A stretch of 64,000 nucleotides of DNA from Clostridia bacterium (GCA_017437145.1 JAFSBT010000003.1:186001-250000); one strand, 5' to 3'. Counted from the stretch's first letter, positions 27,089 through 37,268 are shown. The notes: generated by a model from the sequence alone, not told the origin. Numbers and translations are program-made.

Positions 27089-28313
27089 TTACTTTTTATC
27101 TTCTTTTAATGCCAACATTGAATATAGTTTTATAGCTATCAAGAAATCAATAATACTTAAAATACCAATTCCTATTATTACATATATCATTTCCCATTTT
27201 AACAATACAGCTGTAACTAATAAACTCCCTATTGTTGTTCCAAATTTTCTACTAAATCCTATATATGATATAGCTTTTTGTTTTTCCTCATTTTTAGTAA
27301 TTTTTAAAACAATATCATTAATATATAATCTAAATGGGTCTCTTACAGCAAGTATTATACAAAATCCAATTGTCATTAATATAAACTTTAACGCACTAAG
27401 TTTTACTAAAAATCCAATTGTTGTTAATATAAAGGAAGCAACTAAAATTGCACTTAAAATTAATAAAGATTTATCTTTAATTTTATAATAAACTTTTCCA
27501 AAAACAACTGAACCTATTAATCTAGATAATCGTGAAAAAACAACAATTATCCCTAAATATATTGAAACTTTTTCGATATTATATATCTCTGCTAAATTAT
27601 ATTGTATAAACAATTTTGTATTTTGTTGTCCATTTACAATAATTCCATAAAAAACTGCATAAATAATAAATATAACCCATACTGTTTTACTGAATTTTAT
27701 TTTCTTCTTTTTATTATTTTCATTTAAATTAACAATATTGTTTTGTGATATATCTTTCATGAAAAAATACATTATAAAAGCTATTAAGCAAATAATTATA
27801 CATAAATACATCGGAAGATGCGGATTTATATTAAATAAGAAACTTGCAGTTAAAGAAACAATTAATGTTAAAAATGCATATACATTCATTCCTTTATTAG
27901 CAATCCTTGCATAATCATTGGATTTTCCGAATAACATCTAAATTATTTTTTAACATTACATTTTCCATTTCTTTAAATACCCATGCGATTTGATATAATA
28001 TTTTACCAAGCATTATCCATAAATAGGAAGTACCAAAAGTAATAATTATACTTGATATTAATAATAATCCCATACCTAATCTTGCGGAATATGTATTACC
28101 TATTTTTTGAATAATATTTACAATTGTAATTCTTCCTATTAGAGATGCAATTGATGATATAGCAGTCAAAAACACAATTTGTTGCACGCTTAATCCTTTA
28201 GCAATTGTTAAAAATAATGTATCTATTGCAACAAAAAATAATAAATCATCGGTAAACCCTTTTAAATATGGATACACTTTTATAAATCTATTTATATATT
28301 TTTGATTTTCCAT
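27089..28313 (-). CDS. MFS transporter, contains one CGG +1 frameshift site
   Basis: Two overlapping open frames join at CGG 27927-27929 (GTT ATT CGG AAA). Skipping C gives VIGKSNDYARIANKG, a typical MFS inter-segment loop, and the total of 1225 minus 1 nt is exactly 408 codons (407 aa, 12 membrane segments), the normal MFS length. Unshifted translation stops four codons later after only about four segments. Substrate unknown; no drug- or sugar-specific motif noted. Likely expressed as a single protein given that all other native breaks are the same CGG event. Confidence 0.82.
27927..27929 (-). other. CGG +1 frameshift site in MFS gene
   Basis: ATT CGG AAA ATC CAA TGA unshifted; ATT-GGA-AAA-TCC-AAT after skipping C. 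Gly129 of the corrected protein. Confidence 0.82.
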
Positions 28314-28345
28314 TTTTTCCTCTAATTTTCATTTCATAAAACTTC

Positions 28346-28864
28346 TTATTTTTTTGTAAATGAATAGTATGTTCCTGTATTCATGTTTGCAACATCTAGA
28401 TATGTATTGTCTTCAAATATAAAACCAAACCATGGTACTAAAGATACTGTTGGAGTTGTTGTTTCTCCGTTCATTTTTATTCCATCATATTCAATATTGA
28501 AAACTACAAAGTTATCTCTGTTATATTCTTCACTTCTTTCAAAAAGACCTTCTAATTCTGTTTCTGTCACACCATAACTACTTAAATCTGTTGTTATGAA
28601 TTCTACTGCATCATCTCCAATATAAAATTCATATTTACCAAAATAATAGTTATCATCATAATATCCTTCTTTTTGATACCATCTTATTTCTTTTTTTCCA
28701 AAGATTGCTTCTGAGCCATCACCTGCAATCCACTTTGTATTTTCTACAATTGATTTTGTATCTTTTGTTTCCACGTTTCCCGTTGGCTCAATATTCATAC
28801 ATCCTGTTAATGTTATTAATAACATCACTACTATTATTCCAATTGTTAATAATCTTTTTTTCAT
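28346..28864 (-). CDS. exported lipoprotein (172 aa), unknown
   Basis: Signal sequence ending in lipobox LTGC (Cys22). The mature part has WIAGDGSEAIFGKKEIRWYQ and many aromatic residues, as in small beta-barrel lipoproteins. GGAGG precedes ATG. Downstream of the EamA transporter and upstream of the MFS gene on the same strand, so these three may share a transcript. Native codon usage. Confidence 0.8.
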   Translation of the reverse strand: MKKRLLTIGIIVVMLLITLTGCMNIEPTGNVETKDTKSIVENTKWIAGDGSEAIFGKKEIRWYQKEGYYDDNYYFGKYEFYIGDDAVEFITTDLSSYGVTETELEGLFERSEEYNRDNFVVFNIEYDGIKMNGETTTPTVSLVPWFGFIFEDNTYLDVANMNTGTYYSFTKK

Positions 28865-28883
28865 AATTTTTCCTCCTTATTTT

Positions 28884-29804
28884 TTATACATCATTTATTC
28901 CCAATAATACAATTCCTAGCATTACTAAACCAATAATTACATATTGTTTTATATTAAGTTTTTCTTTTAAAAATATTCTTGATAAAATAATTGATATTAT
29001 ACTATAAGCTGAAATCATTGGAGCTGCGATAATACCTGTTCCACTCATTGCATAAACATATGTGAATTGACCTATAGTTTCAAATATTGCTGCACCTACT
29101 CTATCCTTTTGTTTTTTTATAACAATCTTTTCTTTTTTAATAAATTTAATAAAAATAAATATTAAAATTGCACATATTAAAAATGTTAATTCATATGAAG
29201 TATTTGCAACATTTTCAAGTGTACTTTCAGTCACATTTATAAGTGGTGTTGTTTCTATACTATCAAGGTAATATGCATCAAAGAAAGTACCCAAAGCATC
29301 AACTATACAATATAAAATTGGCATCAAAAAAGCTACAAGACCTATTTTATACTTTTTATTATTCAACTCTTGATATTCTTTTTGCTTTGATTTTTCTAAT
29401 AGACCAAGCACAAAAATACCAACACTTATACATATAATAGCAATTACACTCATTGTATCTAAAGTTTCTCTTAAAAATATTAAACATAACAAACATGTAA
29501 CTGCACCTGATGAATTTTGTATTGGTGAAGAGATTGATAATTCCAAATATCTAAGTCCAAAATAACCTATTGTCATTGATAATATGTACATTAATGATAC
29601 TGGTAAATATATTAATATATTAGTAAAATCATAATTCATATCAGTAAATATTAACATACATATAGCATGAATACCCATTACTAAACCAACAATCATAGAT
29701 GTTTTTAAATGACTATATTTATCTTTTTCATCTGCACCTTTTTTATAAAATAAATCTGCAGTTCCCCATGCTAAAAGTGTTACTAATGCAAAAACAAACC
29801 ACAT
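28884..29804 (-). CDS. EamA/DMT-family transporter
   Basis: 306 aa with ten predicted membrane segments in two EamA repeats (first begins FALVTLLAWGTADLFYKKGA, second ends IKQYVIIGLVMLGIVLLG). The PIQNSSGAVTCLLCLIFLRE region is typical. The family exports metabolites across the cytoplasmic membrane; substrate cannot be predicted. Confidence 0.87.
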   Translation of the reverse strand: MWFVFALVTLLAWGTADLFYKKGADEKDKYSHLKTSMIVGLVMGIHAICMLIFTDMNYDFTNILIYLPVSLMYILSMTIGYFGLRYLELSISSPIQNSSGAVTCLLCLIFLRETLDTMSVIAIICISVGIFVLGLLEKSKQKEYQELNNKKYKIGLVAFLMPILYCIVDALGTFFDAYYLDSIETTPLINVTESTLENVANTSYELTFLICAILIFIFIKFIKKEKIVIKKQKDRVGAAIFETIGQFTYVYAMSGTGIIAAPMISAYSIISIILSRIFLKEKLNIKQYVIIGLVMLGIVLLGINDV

Positions 29805-29829
29805 TCCTTATTCCCCCTTTTTTCATATG

Positions 29830-29880
29830 TGAAAAATACCTTTATGACTAAAATAATATCATAAAGGTATTTTATTTTTC
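29830..29880. terminator. bidirectional hairpin between transporter and dehydrogenase
   Basis: AAATACCTTTATGA and TCATAAAGGTATTT flank a short loop. It lies downstream of the minus-strand dehydrogenase stop at 29909. Confidence 0.75.
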
Positions 29881-29908
29881 AACATAATTTGCTATTTATA
29901 TTGATTTT

Positions 29909-30994
29909 TTATTCTTTATTCACATACTCATTCAAAACCTTCGATTTAAAATTTAATTCTCCAATTTCTGCAGTTGGTATGAATCCAGGTTGTGCATTTA
30001 TAACATCTGGTATTCTATTTACAACTGTTGCACATGTTAATTCTACTGTTGCTGGTCTTGCTACTGTTATTGTTGTGTCTGGTTCTCCATATACAGTCCA
30101 TTCATTTTTATCAAAATCTTCTTTTGAATATACTTTCCCTATACATTCAGATTCTATTGTTATTCCTTCATTTGTTTCGCTTGTAACAATTGCGCTCATC
30201 CCTGTTGCATCTCCTGCTTTAACTGTTACGCCAAGAGTTTCTGAATATATATCTTCCTTATTTGTTGTCGGAATTGTAACTTGTTTTTGAGACTTTATTG
30301 TTAAACCTAATTTATCACATAACCATCCATTTACATTCCACATATATGATGGTAAATATTCTCCATTTTCTATAATCTTTTGTCTTTCCATATCACTTAT
30401 TTTATCTACAGATGCAATTTGTTCATCAAAATCTTTCAGTGTAAGTCCTGCACCATGTGCATTTGCAAGTGCTATCCCATAGTCTTCTACATTATAACTA
30501 GAACTTCCTTTTATTTTTGTTATTTTTTGTGTTGAACCACAAATACTTGTTATTAATTGTCCCCAATAAATATCTTGATATCCTGTACCTACAATTGTAC
30601 ATCCCGTTTGCTTTGCAAGTTCATCTATTTTTTTTGTTAAATTCGGATTTGAATTCCATGAATAAAAAGCTTCTTCACATGTTGTAATTGCATTTATACC
30701 AAGCTTTGCACATAACATAAGTGGTTCTTCAACATCTGTTAATAAACTCATCGTTTCTACAATACACACATCAGGCTTTGTTTGTGTTAGCATATTTTCA
30801 GCATCTTTAAAATCAATTACCTTTATGCCTAAATTATCTGTCCCCATTATTTCGCCAATGTCTTTTCCTATAACTGCAGGATTCACATCAATTGCTCCTA
30901 CAATATCTCCACCTTTTTCTAAAACATACTCCATAGTATATTTTGCCATTTTACCTGTACCTAATTGTACAACTTTTACTTTTCTTTCCATCAT
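29909..30994 (-). CDS. DapB-like dehydrogenase (2,4-diaminopentanoate dehydrogenase type)
   Basis: 361 aa. N-terminal Rossmann fold VVQLGTGKMAKYT binds NAD(P). The remainder, including GYQDIYWGQLITSICGS and SSYNVEDYG, resembles 2,4-diaminopentanoate dehydrogenase and other DapB-related enzymes with a larger C-terminal domain. In ornithine fermentation this enzyme deaminates 2,4-diaminopentanoate; no other Ord-pathway gene is visible here, so the substrate is uncertain. AGGAGG precedes two adjacent ATG codons. Confidence 0.72.
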   Translation of the reverse strand: MMERKVKVVQLGTGKMAKYTMEYVLEKGGDIVGAIDVNPAVIGKDIGEIMGTDNLGIKVIDFKDAENMLTQTKPDVCIVETMSLLTDVEEPLMLCAKLGINAITTCEEAFYSWNSNPNLTKKIDELAKQTGCTIVGTGYQDIYWGQLITSICGSTQKITKIKGSSSYNVEDYGIALANAHGAGLTLKDFDEQIASVDKISDMERQKIIENGEYLPSYMWNVNGWLCDKLGLTIKSQKQVTIPTTNKEDIYSETLGVTVKAGDATGMSAIVTSETNEGITIESECIGKVYSKEDFDKNEWTVYGEPDTTITVARPATVELTCATVVNRIPDVINAQPGFIPTAEIGELNFKSKVLNEYVNKE

Positions 30995-31044
30995 TAGTTC
31001 CTCCTTTTTGTCTTATCATATGTAAAATTAGGCACTTTTATACA

Positions 31045-31911
31045 CTACAATTGTTCTTTGAAATAGTCAAAAATTTGAAGTATCCCATTTTTATCTACAT
31101 CTCCACCAATACAGAAACGATTTTTTTCTTTTGTTTTCACAAGTTCTTTTAATTTTTCACTTCCATTACCCATTGCAGCTCCATAACCACACAAATCTAT
31201 AAATTGCCAATCACTTGTGCTATCTCCAACTGCTAAAATATTCTCCAATGGAACATTTATATTGTTTGAAATTTCAATAGCTCCTTGTTTTTTTGATATT
31301 CCAGCTGATGTTATAATTCCAAATTTCAATGGATTTGCAACTGGATGAATGCCCCAGCTTAATGTTAAACCTGTGTTCATTTCTTTAAAAAGTTTTTCAA
31401 CTCTAATTTGGTCTTGTTCGTCAAATGCAATTGGCATTATTTTAGTAATTTCATATTTCATACTTTCTTCTGCTATGTTATCTAACATAAGTGGATTATT
31501 TTGTAATATATGGATATGTTGTTTAGTAATTTTAGACTCTTGATCTTTTTGTATAAAATAATTATCTACAGTATAAAATTCTGTATAAACATTATTATCG
31601 ATATATATTTTTAATATTTCTTTTGCAATTTTTTTATTTATTATATGTTTTTTTACTATTTCATTATTTATAGGATTTATTATAACACTTCCTCCATCAG
31701 CAATATGATAATTATTTAATCCTGCTTCTTTTATAATATTTCCTATTGAAAAATGAGGTTTAGCTGTACATAGACTAATCGGTATTCCTTTATTTCTTAT
31801 TTCTTTTAGTTTATTAATAACATCAATATGTGGATTTGGAGAATTGAAACCTATTTTCTCTCCAATTATAACTCCATCAACATCTAATATAATTCCTCTT
31901 ATATCTTTCAT
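31045..31911 (-). CDS. HAD-family hydrolase (Cof-like)
   Basis: 288 aa. Motif I LDVDGVIIGE, motif II SLCTAKP and motif IV ILAVGDSTSDWQFI are as in the Cof/IIB subclass with its cap inserted after motif II. Probably a sugar-phosphate or nucleotide phosphatase. Fourth of five HAD-type genes in this window. It is followed by further minus-strand genes upstream (31937, 32430) with short gaps, making a three-gene hydrolase cluster. Confidence 0.82.
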   Translation of the reverse strand: MKDIRGIILDVDGVIIGEKIGFNSPNPHIDVINKLKEIRNKGIPISLCTAKPHFSIGNIIKEAGLNNYHIADGGSVIINPINNEIVKKHIINKKIAKEILKIYIDNNVYTEFYTVDNYFIQKDQESKITKQHIHILQNNPLMLDNIAEESMKYEITKIMPIAFDEQDQIRVEKLFKEMNTGLTLSWGIHPVANPLKFGIITSAGISKKQGAIEISNNINVPLENILAVGDSTSDWQFIDLCGYGAAMGNGSEKLKELVKTKEKNRFCIGGDVDKNGILQIFDYFKEQL

Positions 31912-31936
31912 TTGAATTCTCCTTTTATTTAAAACT

Positions 31937-32419
31937 TTATATAATAGATTCTTTTCCTATTAATCTTTGTAAATTTTTTATTGCAAAATTATGTACTTTT
32001 ACTCCTGCTGAGCTCATACAGTAGTCTTTTAGCACATATACATCAATATTATTTTCAAATAAATCAATTGCAGTTTTTTGAACACATGCATCTGTATCAA
32101 ATCCACATAGATGTATTTCATCAATATTATTATCTTTTAAATATTTTTCTAATTCTTCATTCACTGCTGAATAAATGTATTTGTTGAAAATTTTATTTTG
32201 GTTTGTATCAATTACAATTTTTTGTTGTTCTTTATTCATACAACCTTCATACTTTAATTTTTTGTAAAATACACTTTCATTATTATTAATAAATTTAGTA
32301 AAAGCAATAAAATTATATTTTTTTGATTTTACTAATTCATCAATTTTAGTTACATATTTTTTAGTATATTTATTAACAAAACTTTCTTGACAATCTATTA
32401 CTAATAATAATTTATTCAT
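31937..32419 (-). CDS. isochorismatase-like cysteine hydrolase
   Basis: 160 aa. Asp in LLVIDCQESFVN, a lysine in the region NKEQQKIVIDTNQNK, and Cys in CGFDTDACVQKTAIDL give the Asp-Lys-Cys triad of this family, and the cis-peptide segment precedes the Cys. Relatives hydrolyse nicotinamide, N-carbamoyl compounds or isochorismate. Short for the family but complete. Confidence 0.8.
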   Translation of the reverse strand: MNKLLLVIDCQESFVNKYTKKYVTKIDELVKSKKYNFIAFTKFINNNESVFYKKLKYEGCMNKEQQKIVIDTNQNKIFNKYIYSAVNEELEKYLKDNNIDEIHLCGFDTDACVQKTAIDLFENNIDVYVLKDYCMSSAGVKVHNFAIKNLQRLIGKESII

Positions 32420-32429
32420 TTTGCTCTCC

Positions 32430-33020
32430 TTAATTACATTCTATCATTTCAATTGCAGATTCTAATATTTCTTTTAATTCAAAAACGTCATCATCTGCAC
32501 TAATATGACCTTTTTCTTTAACAATAATTGTTTTTGCATCTAAATTTAATTTAAATTTATTTTCTTCATCTAATGATACAAAGTAATCATTATCAGAAAA
32601 AATACAAGTAATATTATTAGTTGATTTTTTTATTTTATTAAAATCAATTTCCGTATTAATCCATGGATATGCTGTATTGTATGAATCTTCGTCACTTATT
32701 GCATTTGGTAATAAATCTAACCATGGTGCAACAAATAATAAACCACCAATTTTATCTATTTCTTTATTTTCTAAATATCTCATAATAGTTTGGCAGCCGA
32801 TACTATGTCCTATAAAATATACTCCATCATTTAAAATTTCAACCATTGTATCTAATTTATCTGTCCATTCTTTTATATCTGGATGTTCTGTATTTGGCAT
32901 ATCAAAACTTACAACTTTTACATCTTTATTTTTTTCTAAATTTTCTTTTATCCAAGGATACCATCCATCATTACTAGTACCATCCCAACAATGGACTAAA
33001 TATATAGTTTTCAAATTCAT
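32430..33020 (-). CDS. alpha/beta hydrolase, RBBP9/YdeN type
   Basis: 196 aa. YLVHCWDGTSNDGWYPWIKE at the N-terminus and the nucleophile elbow FIGHSIGCQT (Ser near 76) match RBBP9/YdeN serine hydrolases; GHISADDDV supplies the catalytic His. Ten nt upstream of the isochorismatase-like gene. Substrate unknown. Confidence 0.82.
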   Translation of the reverse strand: MNLKTIYLVHCWDGTSNDGWYPWIKENLEKNKDVKVVSFDMPNTEHPDIKEWTDKLDTMVEILNDGVYFIGHSIGCQTIMRYLENKEIDKIGGLLFVAPWLDLLPNAISDEDSYNTAYPWINTEIDFNKIKKSTNNITCIFSDNDYFVSLDEENKFKLNLDAKTIIVKEKGHISADDDVFELKEILESAIEMIECN

Positions 33021-33151
33021 ACCTCCATTTTCTTTATTCTATAAAATTATATCTTAAAATTATTTGTATTGCAAATTTAATTTGCGTTTAAAAATTTGCA
33101 GGTCCTGCCCTTACACCATTTCTAATATACCTAGATATACAAATTAACATA

Positions 33152-33180
33152 TTTACAAATTTATGTAAATATGTTAATAT
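33152..33180 (+). promoter_or_regulatory. island-type promoter with spacer motif TTATGTAAATATGT
   Basis: TTTACA, 17 nt (AATTTATGTAAATATGT), TAATAT. A leader of about 100 nt with hairpin CTATGAAGCTAAAATGC...GCATAG precedes the gene. Confidence 0.75.
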
Positions 33181-33282
33181 ATTACTTGCAAAAAACCTTT
33201 AGAATCATTCAAAAACCAACGCTATGAAGCTAAAATGCTTACGGTCAGCATAGCAAAAAATTATTTTTGGAGATGATGTTTT

Positions 33283-34254
33283 ATGAAACTAAGTGAAAAA
33301 AGTCAAACAAATAGGGAATTTATTGCATCCTGTCATCCTTTGTTGTTTCGGCCAGTACAAAAAATTATACATTTAGATAAAACTCACGTATCTAAATGTA
33401 TAGGCTGTAGTTGGCCTACATTGGATAAAAATTTAAAAAAAATTGATACGTTGAAATCTGTGGATGATTGTTTTTATGGAATTTATATTTGCAATAGTAA
33501 AATTCAGTCTTGTATTATCGATCTTTACGGTAATATAATCGCAAACAAACAACTCGATTTTGACTCTTCAAAAGAACTCAATATTACATCGATAACAGGA
33601 GTATTAGAAAACATAGACTACACTAAATTGAGGGGATTAGCGATTTCATCTGATAATTATTATTCTGATAACGCTTTTTCTTCTACAAACCGGTCACATC
33701 TTTTTTTATTATCACCTCCTACTTATCTCGATGACCTCGCCTTAAGTGAAATTATACCTTCCGAATGTCACTTTTCACTCACAAAAACTAACTTTGCAAA
33801 TTGTATTGTTCAATCGGAATTAGAATATGAATCACTTTTGAATAAACGTTCAGAAAAAATCGATGAAACAATAGTTGTTATATCTTATAATAACAATGAA
33901 GTGTTATCTACTATTCTTTACAGAGGCAAAGTGATTAAAAAATGTTCAAATCTTACTCATTTTTCTTTTGATATTGATAATTCAAAAGATTTTGGGGAAA
34001 ATTTTTTCGAGAGATATCTTCTTCCCCATTGGATAACTTGCTCTCCGGATAAATTTGTATTTTTCTCAAATAATGAAAAAGATTTATTTAACCTATCAAC
34101 ACATTTTCCCTTATGGCGACAGCTATTTGTAAGAAGCTATCAACCGCATGCAATAACAAAGATTTTTATCCCTGCCTTGGAAATTAATAAAACAACTCCG
34201 GCCGAAAGCACCGCATTATACTCAATGTATGCTTATTATGGTTGGGAATTTTGA
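33283..34254 (+). CDS. hypothetical protein (323 aa), island-type
   Basis: No signal peptide or membrane segment. The N-terminal part has KCIGCSWPTLDKNLKKID, a region reminiscent of phage or plasmid replication-initiator DNA-binding segments but too weak to name; the middle is FYGIYICNSKIQSCIIDLYG, which could be an actin/ROK-like first strand. Two in-frame CGG codons (TTT CGG CCA, AAC CGG TCA) are read as Arg. GGAGATG precedes ATG. Monocistronic between own promoter and terminator. Function not assigned. Confidence 0.7.
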   Translation: MKLSEKSQTNREFIASCHPLLFRPVQKIIHLDKTHVSKCIGCSWPTLDKNLKKIDTLKSVDDCFYGIYICNSKIQSCIIDLYGNIIANKQLDFDSSKELNITSITGVLENIDYTKLRGLAISSDNYYSDNAFSSTNRSHLFLLSPPTYLDDLALSEIIPSECHFSLTKTNFANCIVQSELEYESLLNKRSEKIDETIVVISYNNNEVLSTILYRGKVIKKCSNLTHFSFDIDNSKDFGENFFERYLLPHWITCSPDKFVFFSNNEKDLFNLSTHFPLWRQLFVRSYQPHAITKIFIPALEINKTTPAESTALYSMYAYYGWEF

Positions 34255-34262
34255 CCACAAAA

Positions 34263-34300
34263 ACAGCAGCCTTCCTCTAAAGGAAGGCTGCTGTTTTTTT
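34263..34300 (+). terminator. strong intrinsic terminator
   Basis: ACAGCAGCCTTCCTCTAAAG and its complement GGAAGGCTGCTGT, then seven T. Confidence 0.92.
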
Positions 34301-34333
34301 ATTTTGTGGGTTGACGTTCGTATATAAAACAAT

Positions 34334-35254
34334 TTAACTTACTGTATTTACAACTTCATTATTAGCAATTCCCTCTATAGAATTAACCCATATTTCTATA
34401 CAGTTACTTAATGAATCTACTGTATACCATGCATAAGGTGAAGTTACTAATACATTCCCTTCATAATTATTTATATTATCATTTGAGTTTTCAAAAGCTA
34501 ACCCATAAAGCGTATTGTTTTTTACTTTTTCTAAAACTAAATCTTTATTAAATATTTCTGTTCCAACAATAGTAATTATACTTGCATTACTTTTCATAGA
34601 ATTAATTCTGCCATCTGTAATAATCTTTTTAGTTTCATCATTAATTAAAAATGTTGGAAAAATAAAATCAGTCTCTTTAAAAATTTCATCTAGTTCTTTA
34701 TAAGTATACTTATCATTTCTAGTGTTTTTTGACCAATATATAACATTTATTCCCATACCTTTTAATATATCGGCAAGCCTTTCTCCTATATGTCCTAATC
34801 CTAATATTGCTGCTGTTTTTCCTTTTATTTGCATTCCGCAAAATTCATCAGTAAAGTTTTCTTTCCACTCACCTTTTATCTGCATTGGAAGTTTTCTACT
34901 TATTGATAACATTAAGAAAACTGCATATTCTGCAACTGAATCAGTAGAGTAATTAGGAACATTTGTAACTACTATATTTCTATTTTTGCAGTACTCTAAA
35001 TCTACATAAGAATAAGATGTAGACATCAAACATATTGCTTTTAAATTTGTAATTTTATCAAGTATATCATTTGGTAAATTCCAACCTATTAAATCTGGAT
35101 TTATAGCAATTATTTTTTCTTCATCAGATTTTGTATAAGCACCTTCAAGCATGTCATGTTCTTCCTCTATAAACATAACTTTTCCACATTTCTCTATTCT
35201 TTTTATTTGTCCCTCATTGAAATTTTCTTTTTTATCAATAATATAAATTTCCAT
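34334..35254 (-). CDS. D-isomer-specific 2-hydroxyacid dehydrogenase
   Basis: 306 aa. The NAD-binding segment TAAILGLGHIGERLADIL lies at about residues 145-165. The N-terminal catalytic domain contains NVPNYSTDSVAEYAVFLML, typical of the family. The catalytic Arg/Glu/His set is hard to trace: where ...R...E...H is expected, I see IVGTEIF and FENSNDN, so activity may be atypical. It follows dxs by 22 nt. Confidence 0.78.
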   Translation of the reverse strand: MEIYIIDKKENFNEGQIKRIEKCGKVMFIEEEHDMLEGAYTKSDEEKIIAINPDLIGWNLPNDILDKITNLKAICLMSTSYSYVDLEYCKNRNIVVTNVPNYSTDSVAEYAVFLMLSISRKLPMQIKGEWKENFTDEFCGMQIKGKTAAILGLGHIGERLADILKGMGINVIYWSKNTRNDKYTYKELDEIFKETDFIFPTFLINDETKKIITDGRINSMKSNASIITIVGTEIFNKDLVLEKVKNNTLYGLAFENSNDNINNYEGNVLVTSPYAWYTVDSLSNCIEIWVNSIEGIANNEVVNTVS

Positions 35255-35276
35255 TATAAATTTTCTCCTTTATAAT

Positions 35277-37037
35277 TTATTTTTCAATTACAGCCATAAC
35301 ATCTGAAACAATCAATTCTTCTGTTAAGTGATATTTTGTATATAATTCATTTAAAGGTGTTCTATCTATAAATTCTTTTTTCGCACCAAAGTTAAATACT
35401 TTCATATCTGAACTTCCATAAAATCTTGTAATTTTCTCACCAAATCCTCCATCTAAAATCCCATCTTCAAGAGTAATTACAATTTTATGATTTTCCTTTA
35501 ATTTCTCTAAAACATCTTCATCTATACCTGTTATATATCTTGGATTTATTAAGGTTGCATTTATATCTTTTTTTTCTTTTAATTCTTTTTTTACTTTTTC
35601 TCCCAATTCATAGAAATTACCTAATGCAATAATTGCAACTTCTTCGCCTCGTTTTTCAATTTTATATTTATTAAGATTTGAATAATCTTTTTCAATTGTA
35701 ACATCTTTTTCTGTAACACTTGTATTAGGAACACGTATCATAACTGGGTATTCTTTTTGTTCTATTCCCCATTCTAACATTGCAAAATACTCTTGTTTGC
35801 ATGTTGGTGCTAAATAAACAATATTTGGAATATTACTTGCAAGTGGAATGTCAAACATTCCTAAATGTGTAACATCACTACTTGAAATACCACCTCTAAC
35901 AACTAAAATCACAGCTGGATTTTTATTTATTGCTAAGTCTTGAGATAATTGGTCATAAGCTCTTTGCATAAATGAGCTATGAATTCCAACTACTGGTTTT
36001 GCACCATTTTTAGCAAGACCTGATGCATATGCAATAGCATGTTCTTCTGCTATTCCGACATCTATGAATTGTTCTCCTAAATCTTTTCTAAATTCTGGAG
36101 TAAAATCAAGAATATTTGCAGTTGCAGGTGTTATTACCATAACTTTTTTATCACTTTTTGCTTTCTCATATAAAAAGTCTGCTGTTAATTGAGTATATGT
36201 TTTATTGCCATTTCCTTTAGCGATTCTTGTTCCTGTTTCCAAATCAAAAGGAACACTCCAATGCCAAGCTTCTTTATTTTTTTCAATATATTCTTTACCT
36301 TTACCTTTTACAGTATTTATATGAACAACTATAGGATGGTCTATATCTTTTATTTTTTCAAAAGTTTTTATTAATTCTTGTAGATTATTACCATCTTTTA
36401 CATAACAGTAGTCAAGACCCATAGCTTTAAAGAAATTACACTCTGCTTTTCCTTCAGTGTCTCTTAGTAATTTTAAATTTTTATAAATCCCACCATAGTT
36501 TGGTGCAATACTTATATCATTATCATTTACTACAATTATAAAATTACTGTTTAGTTCAGCTGCATTGTCAAGTCCTTCAAAAGCTTCCCCTCCTGAAAGA
36601 GAACCATCACCTATTACTGCAATAATATTTTCATTATCACCTTTTAAATTCCTTGCTTTTGCAAGTCCACAAGCTAAACTTACAGATGTAGATGTATGAC
36701 CTACTTTAAAAATATCGTGTTCAGATTCTGCTGGATTTGTATATCCAGAAACTTTATTAAATTGTTCTGGGTTCAAAAATCCTTCTTTACGACCTGTAAT
36801 AATTTTATGTGGATAACATTGATGTGAAACATCATAAACAATTTTATCTATTGGAGAATTGAAAACATAGTGTAATGCAATTGTTAGTTCCACAACTCCT
36901 AAATTAGGACCAACATGCCCTCCATTTTTACTAACTCTATTTAAAATAGCATTTCTTATTTCTTCAGCTAACAATTCCATTTCTTCATTATTTAATTTTT
37001 TTAAATCCATAGGATCATTTATTTTATCTAATATCAT
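35277..37037 (-). CDS. dxs: 1-deoxy-D-xylulose-5-phosphate synthase
   Basis: 586 aa, slightly shorter than the usual 620. GHVGPNLGVVELTIALHYVF, the TPP motif GDGSLSGGEAFEGLDNAAE with NDND, and DVSHQCYPHKIITGR match DXS; the transketolase-like pyrimidine domain (GIAEEHAIAYASGLA) and C-terminal domain follow. It condenses pyruvate with glyceraldehyde 3-phosphate at the head of the MEP isoprenoid pathway and thiamine/pyridoxal synthesis. A DXS-like paralogue with another substrate cannot be excluded. Confidence 0.85.
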   Translation of the reverse strand: MILDKINDPMDLKKLNNEEMELLAEEIRNAILNRVSKNGGHVGPNLGVVELTIALHYVFNSPIDKIVYDVSHQCYPHKIITGRKEGFLNPEQFNKVSGYTNPAESEHDIFKVGHTSTSVSLACGLAKARNLKGDNENIIAVIGDGSLSGGEAFEGLDNAAELNSNFIIVVNDNDISIAPNYGGIYKNLKLLRDTEGKAECNFFKAMGLDYCYVKDGNNLQELIKTFEKIKDIDHPIVVHINTVKGKGKEYIEKNKEAWHWSVPFDLETGTRIAKGNGNKTYTQLTADFLYEKAKSDKKVMVITPATANILDFTPEFRKDLGEQFIDVGIAEEHAIAYASGLAKNGAKPVVGIHSSFMQRAYDQLSQDLAINKNPAVILVVRGGISSSDVTHLGMFDIPLASNIPNIVYLAPTCKQEYFAMLEWGIEQKEYPVMIRVPNTSVTEKDVTIEKDYSNLNKYKIEKRGEEVAIIALGNFYELGEKVKKELKEKKDINATLINPRYITGIDEDVLEKLKENHKIVITLEDGILDGGFGEKITRFYGSSDMKVFNFGAKKEFIDRTPLNELYTKYHLTEELIVSDVMAVIEK

Positions 37038-37138
37038 AATATATCTCCTTTTCTTTATTCGTTCAAATTATATCTTAAAATTGTTCATATTGCAAATTAA
37101 ATTTGGGTTTGGTGATTGGAATTTGATAATTAGATGTT

Positions 37139-37199
37139 TGTAGGGGCGAACTGCGTTCGCCCGCCATCGAAGCACGGACGACCAATGGTCGCCCCTACA
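37139..37199. repeat. GC-rich palindromic repeat, inverted pair
   Basis: GTAGGGGCGAACTGCGTTCGCC followed by CATCGAAGCACGGACGACCAATGGTCGCC and CCTACA. Two different cores (GCGAAC and GACGACC) joined head to head with the same outer TGTAGGGG ends. Confidence 0.88.
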
Positions 37200-37235
37200 A
37201 AGTTTGAAATAAGTTTTAGTATATAAATTAGTATG

Positions 37236-37264
37236 TTTACATTTTTATGTTAATATGTTATAAT
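37236..37264 (+). promoter_or_regulatory. island-type promoter with spacer motif TTATGTTAATATGT
   Basis: TTTACA, 17 nt, TATAAT with extended -10. Its transcript begins with the structured leader shared with 37850-37965. Confidence 0.8.
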
Positions 37265-37268
37265 TTTT

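Noticed and set aside
33049..33116. GC-rich repeat remnant (GCAGGTCCTGCCC) upstream of the 33.2 kb promoter
   Set aside because: Only a partial match to the TGTAGGGG family; the adjacent TTGCAAATTTAATTTGCG is similar to 37090-37109 but too short to define a repeat.
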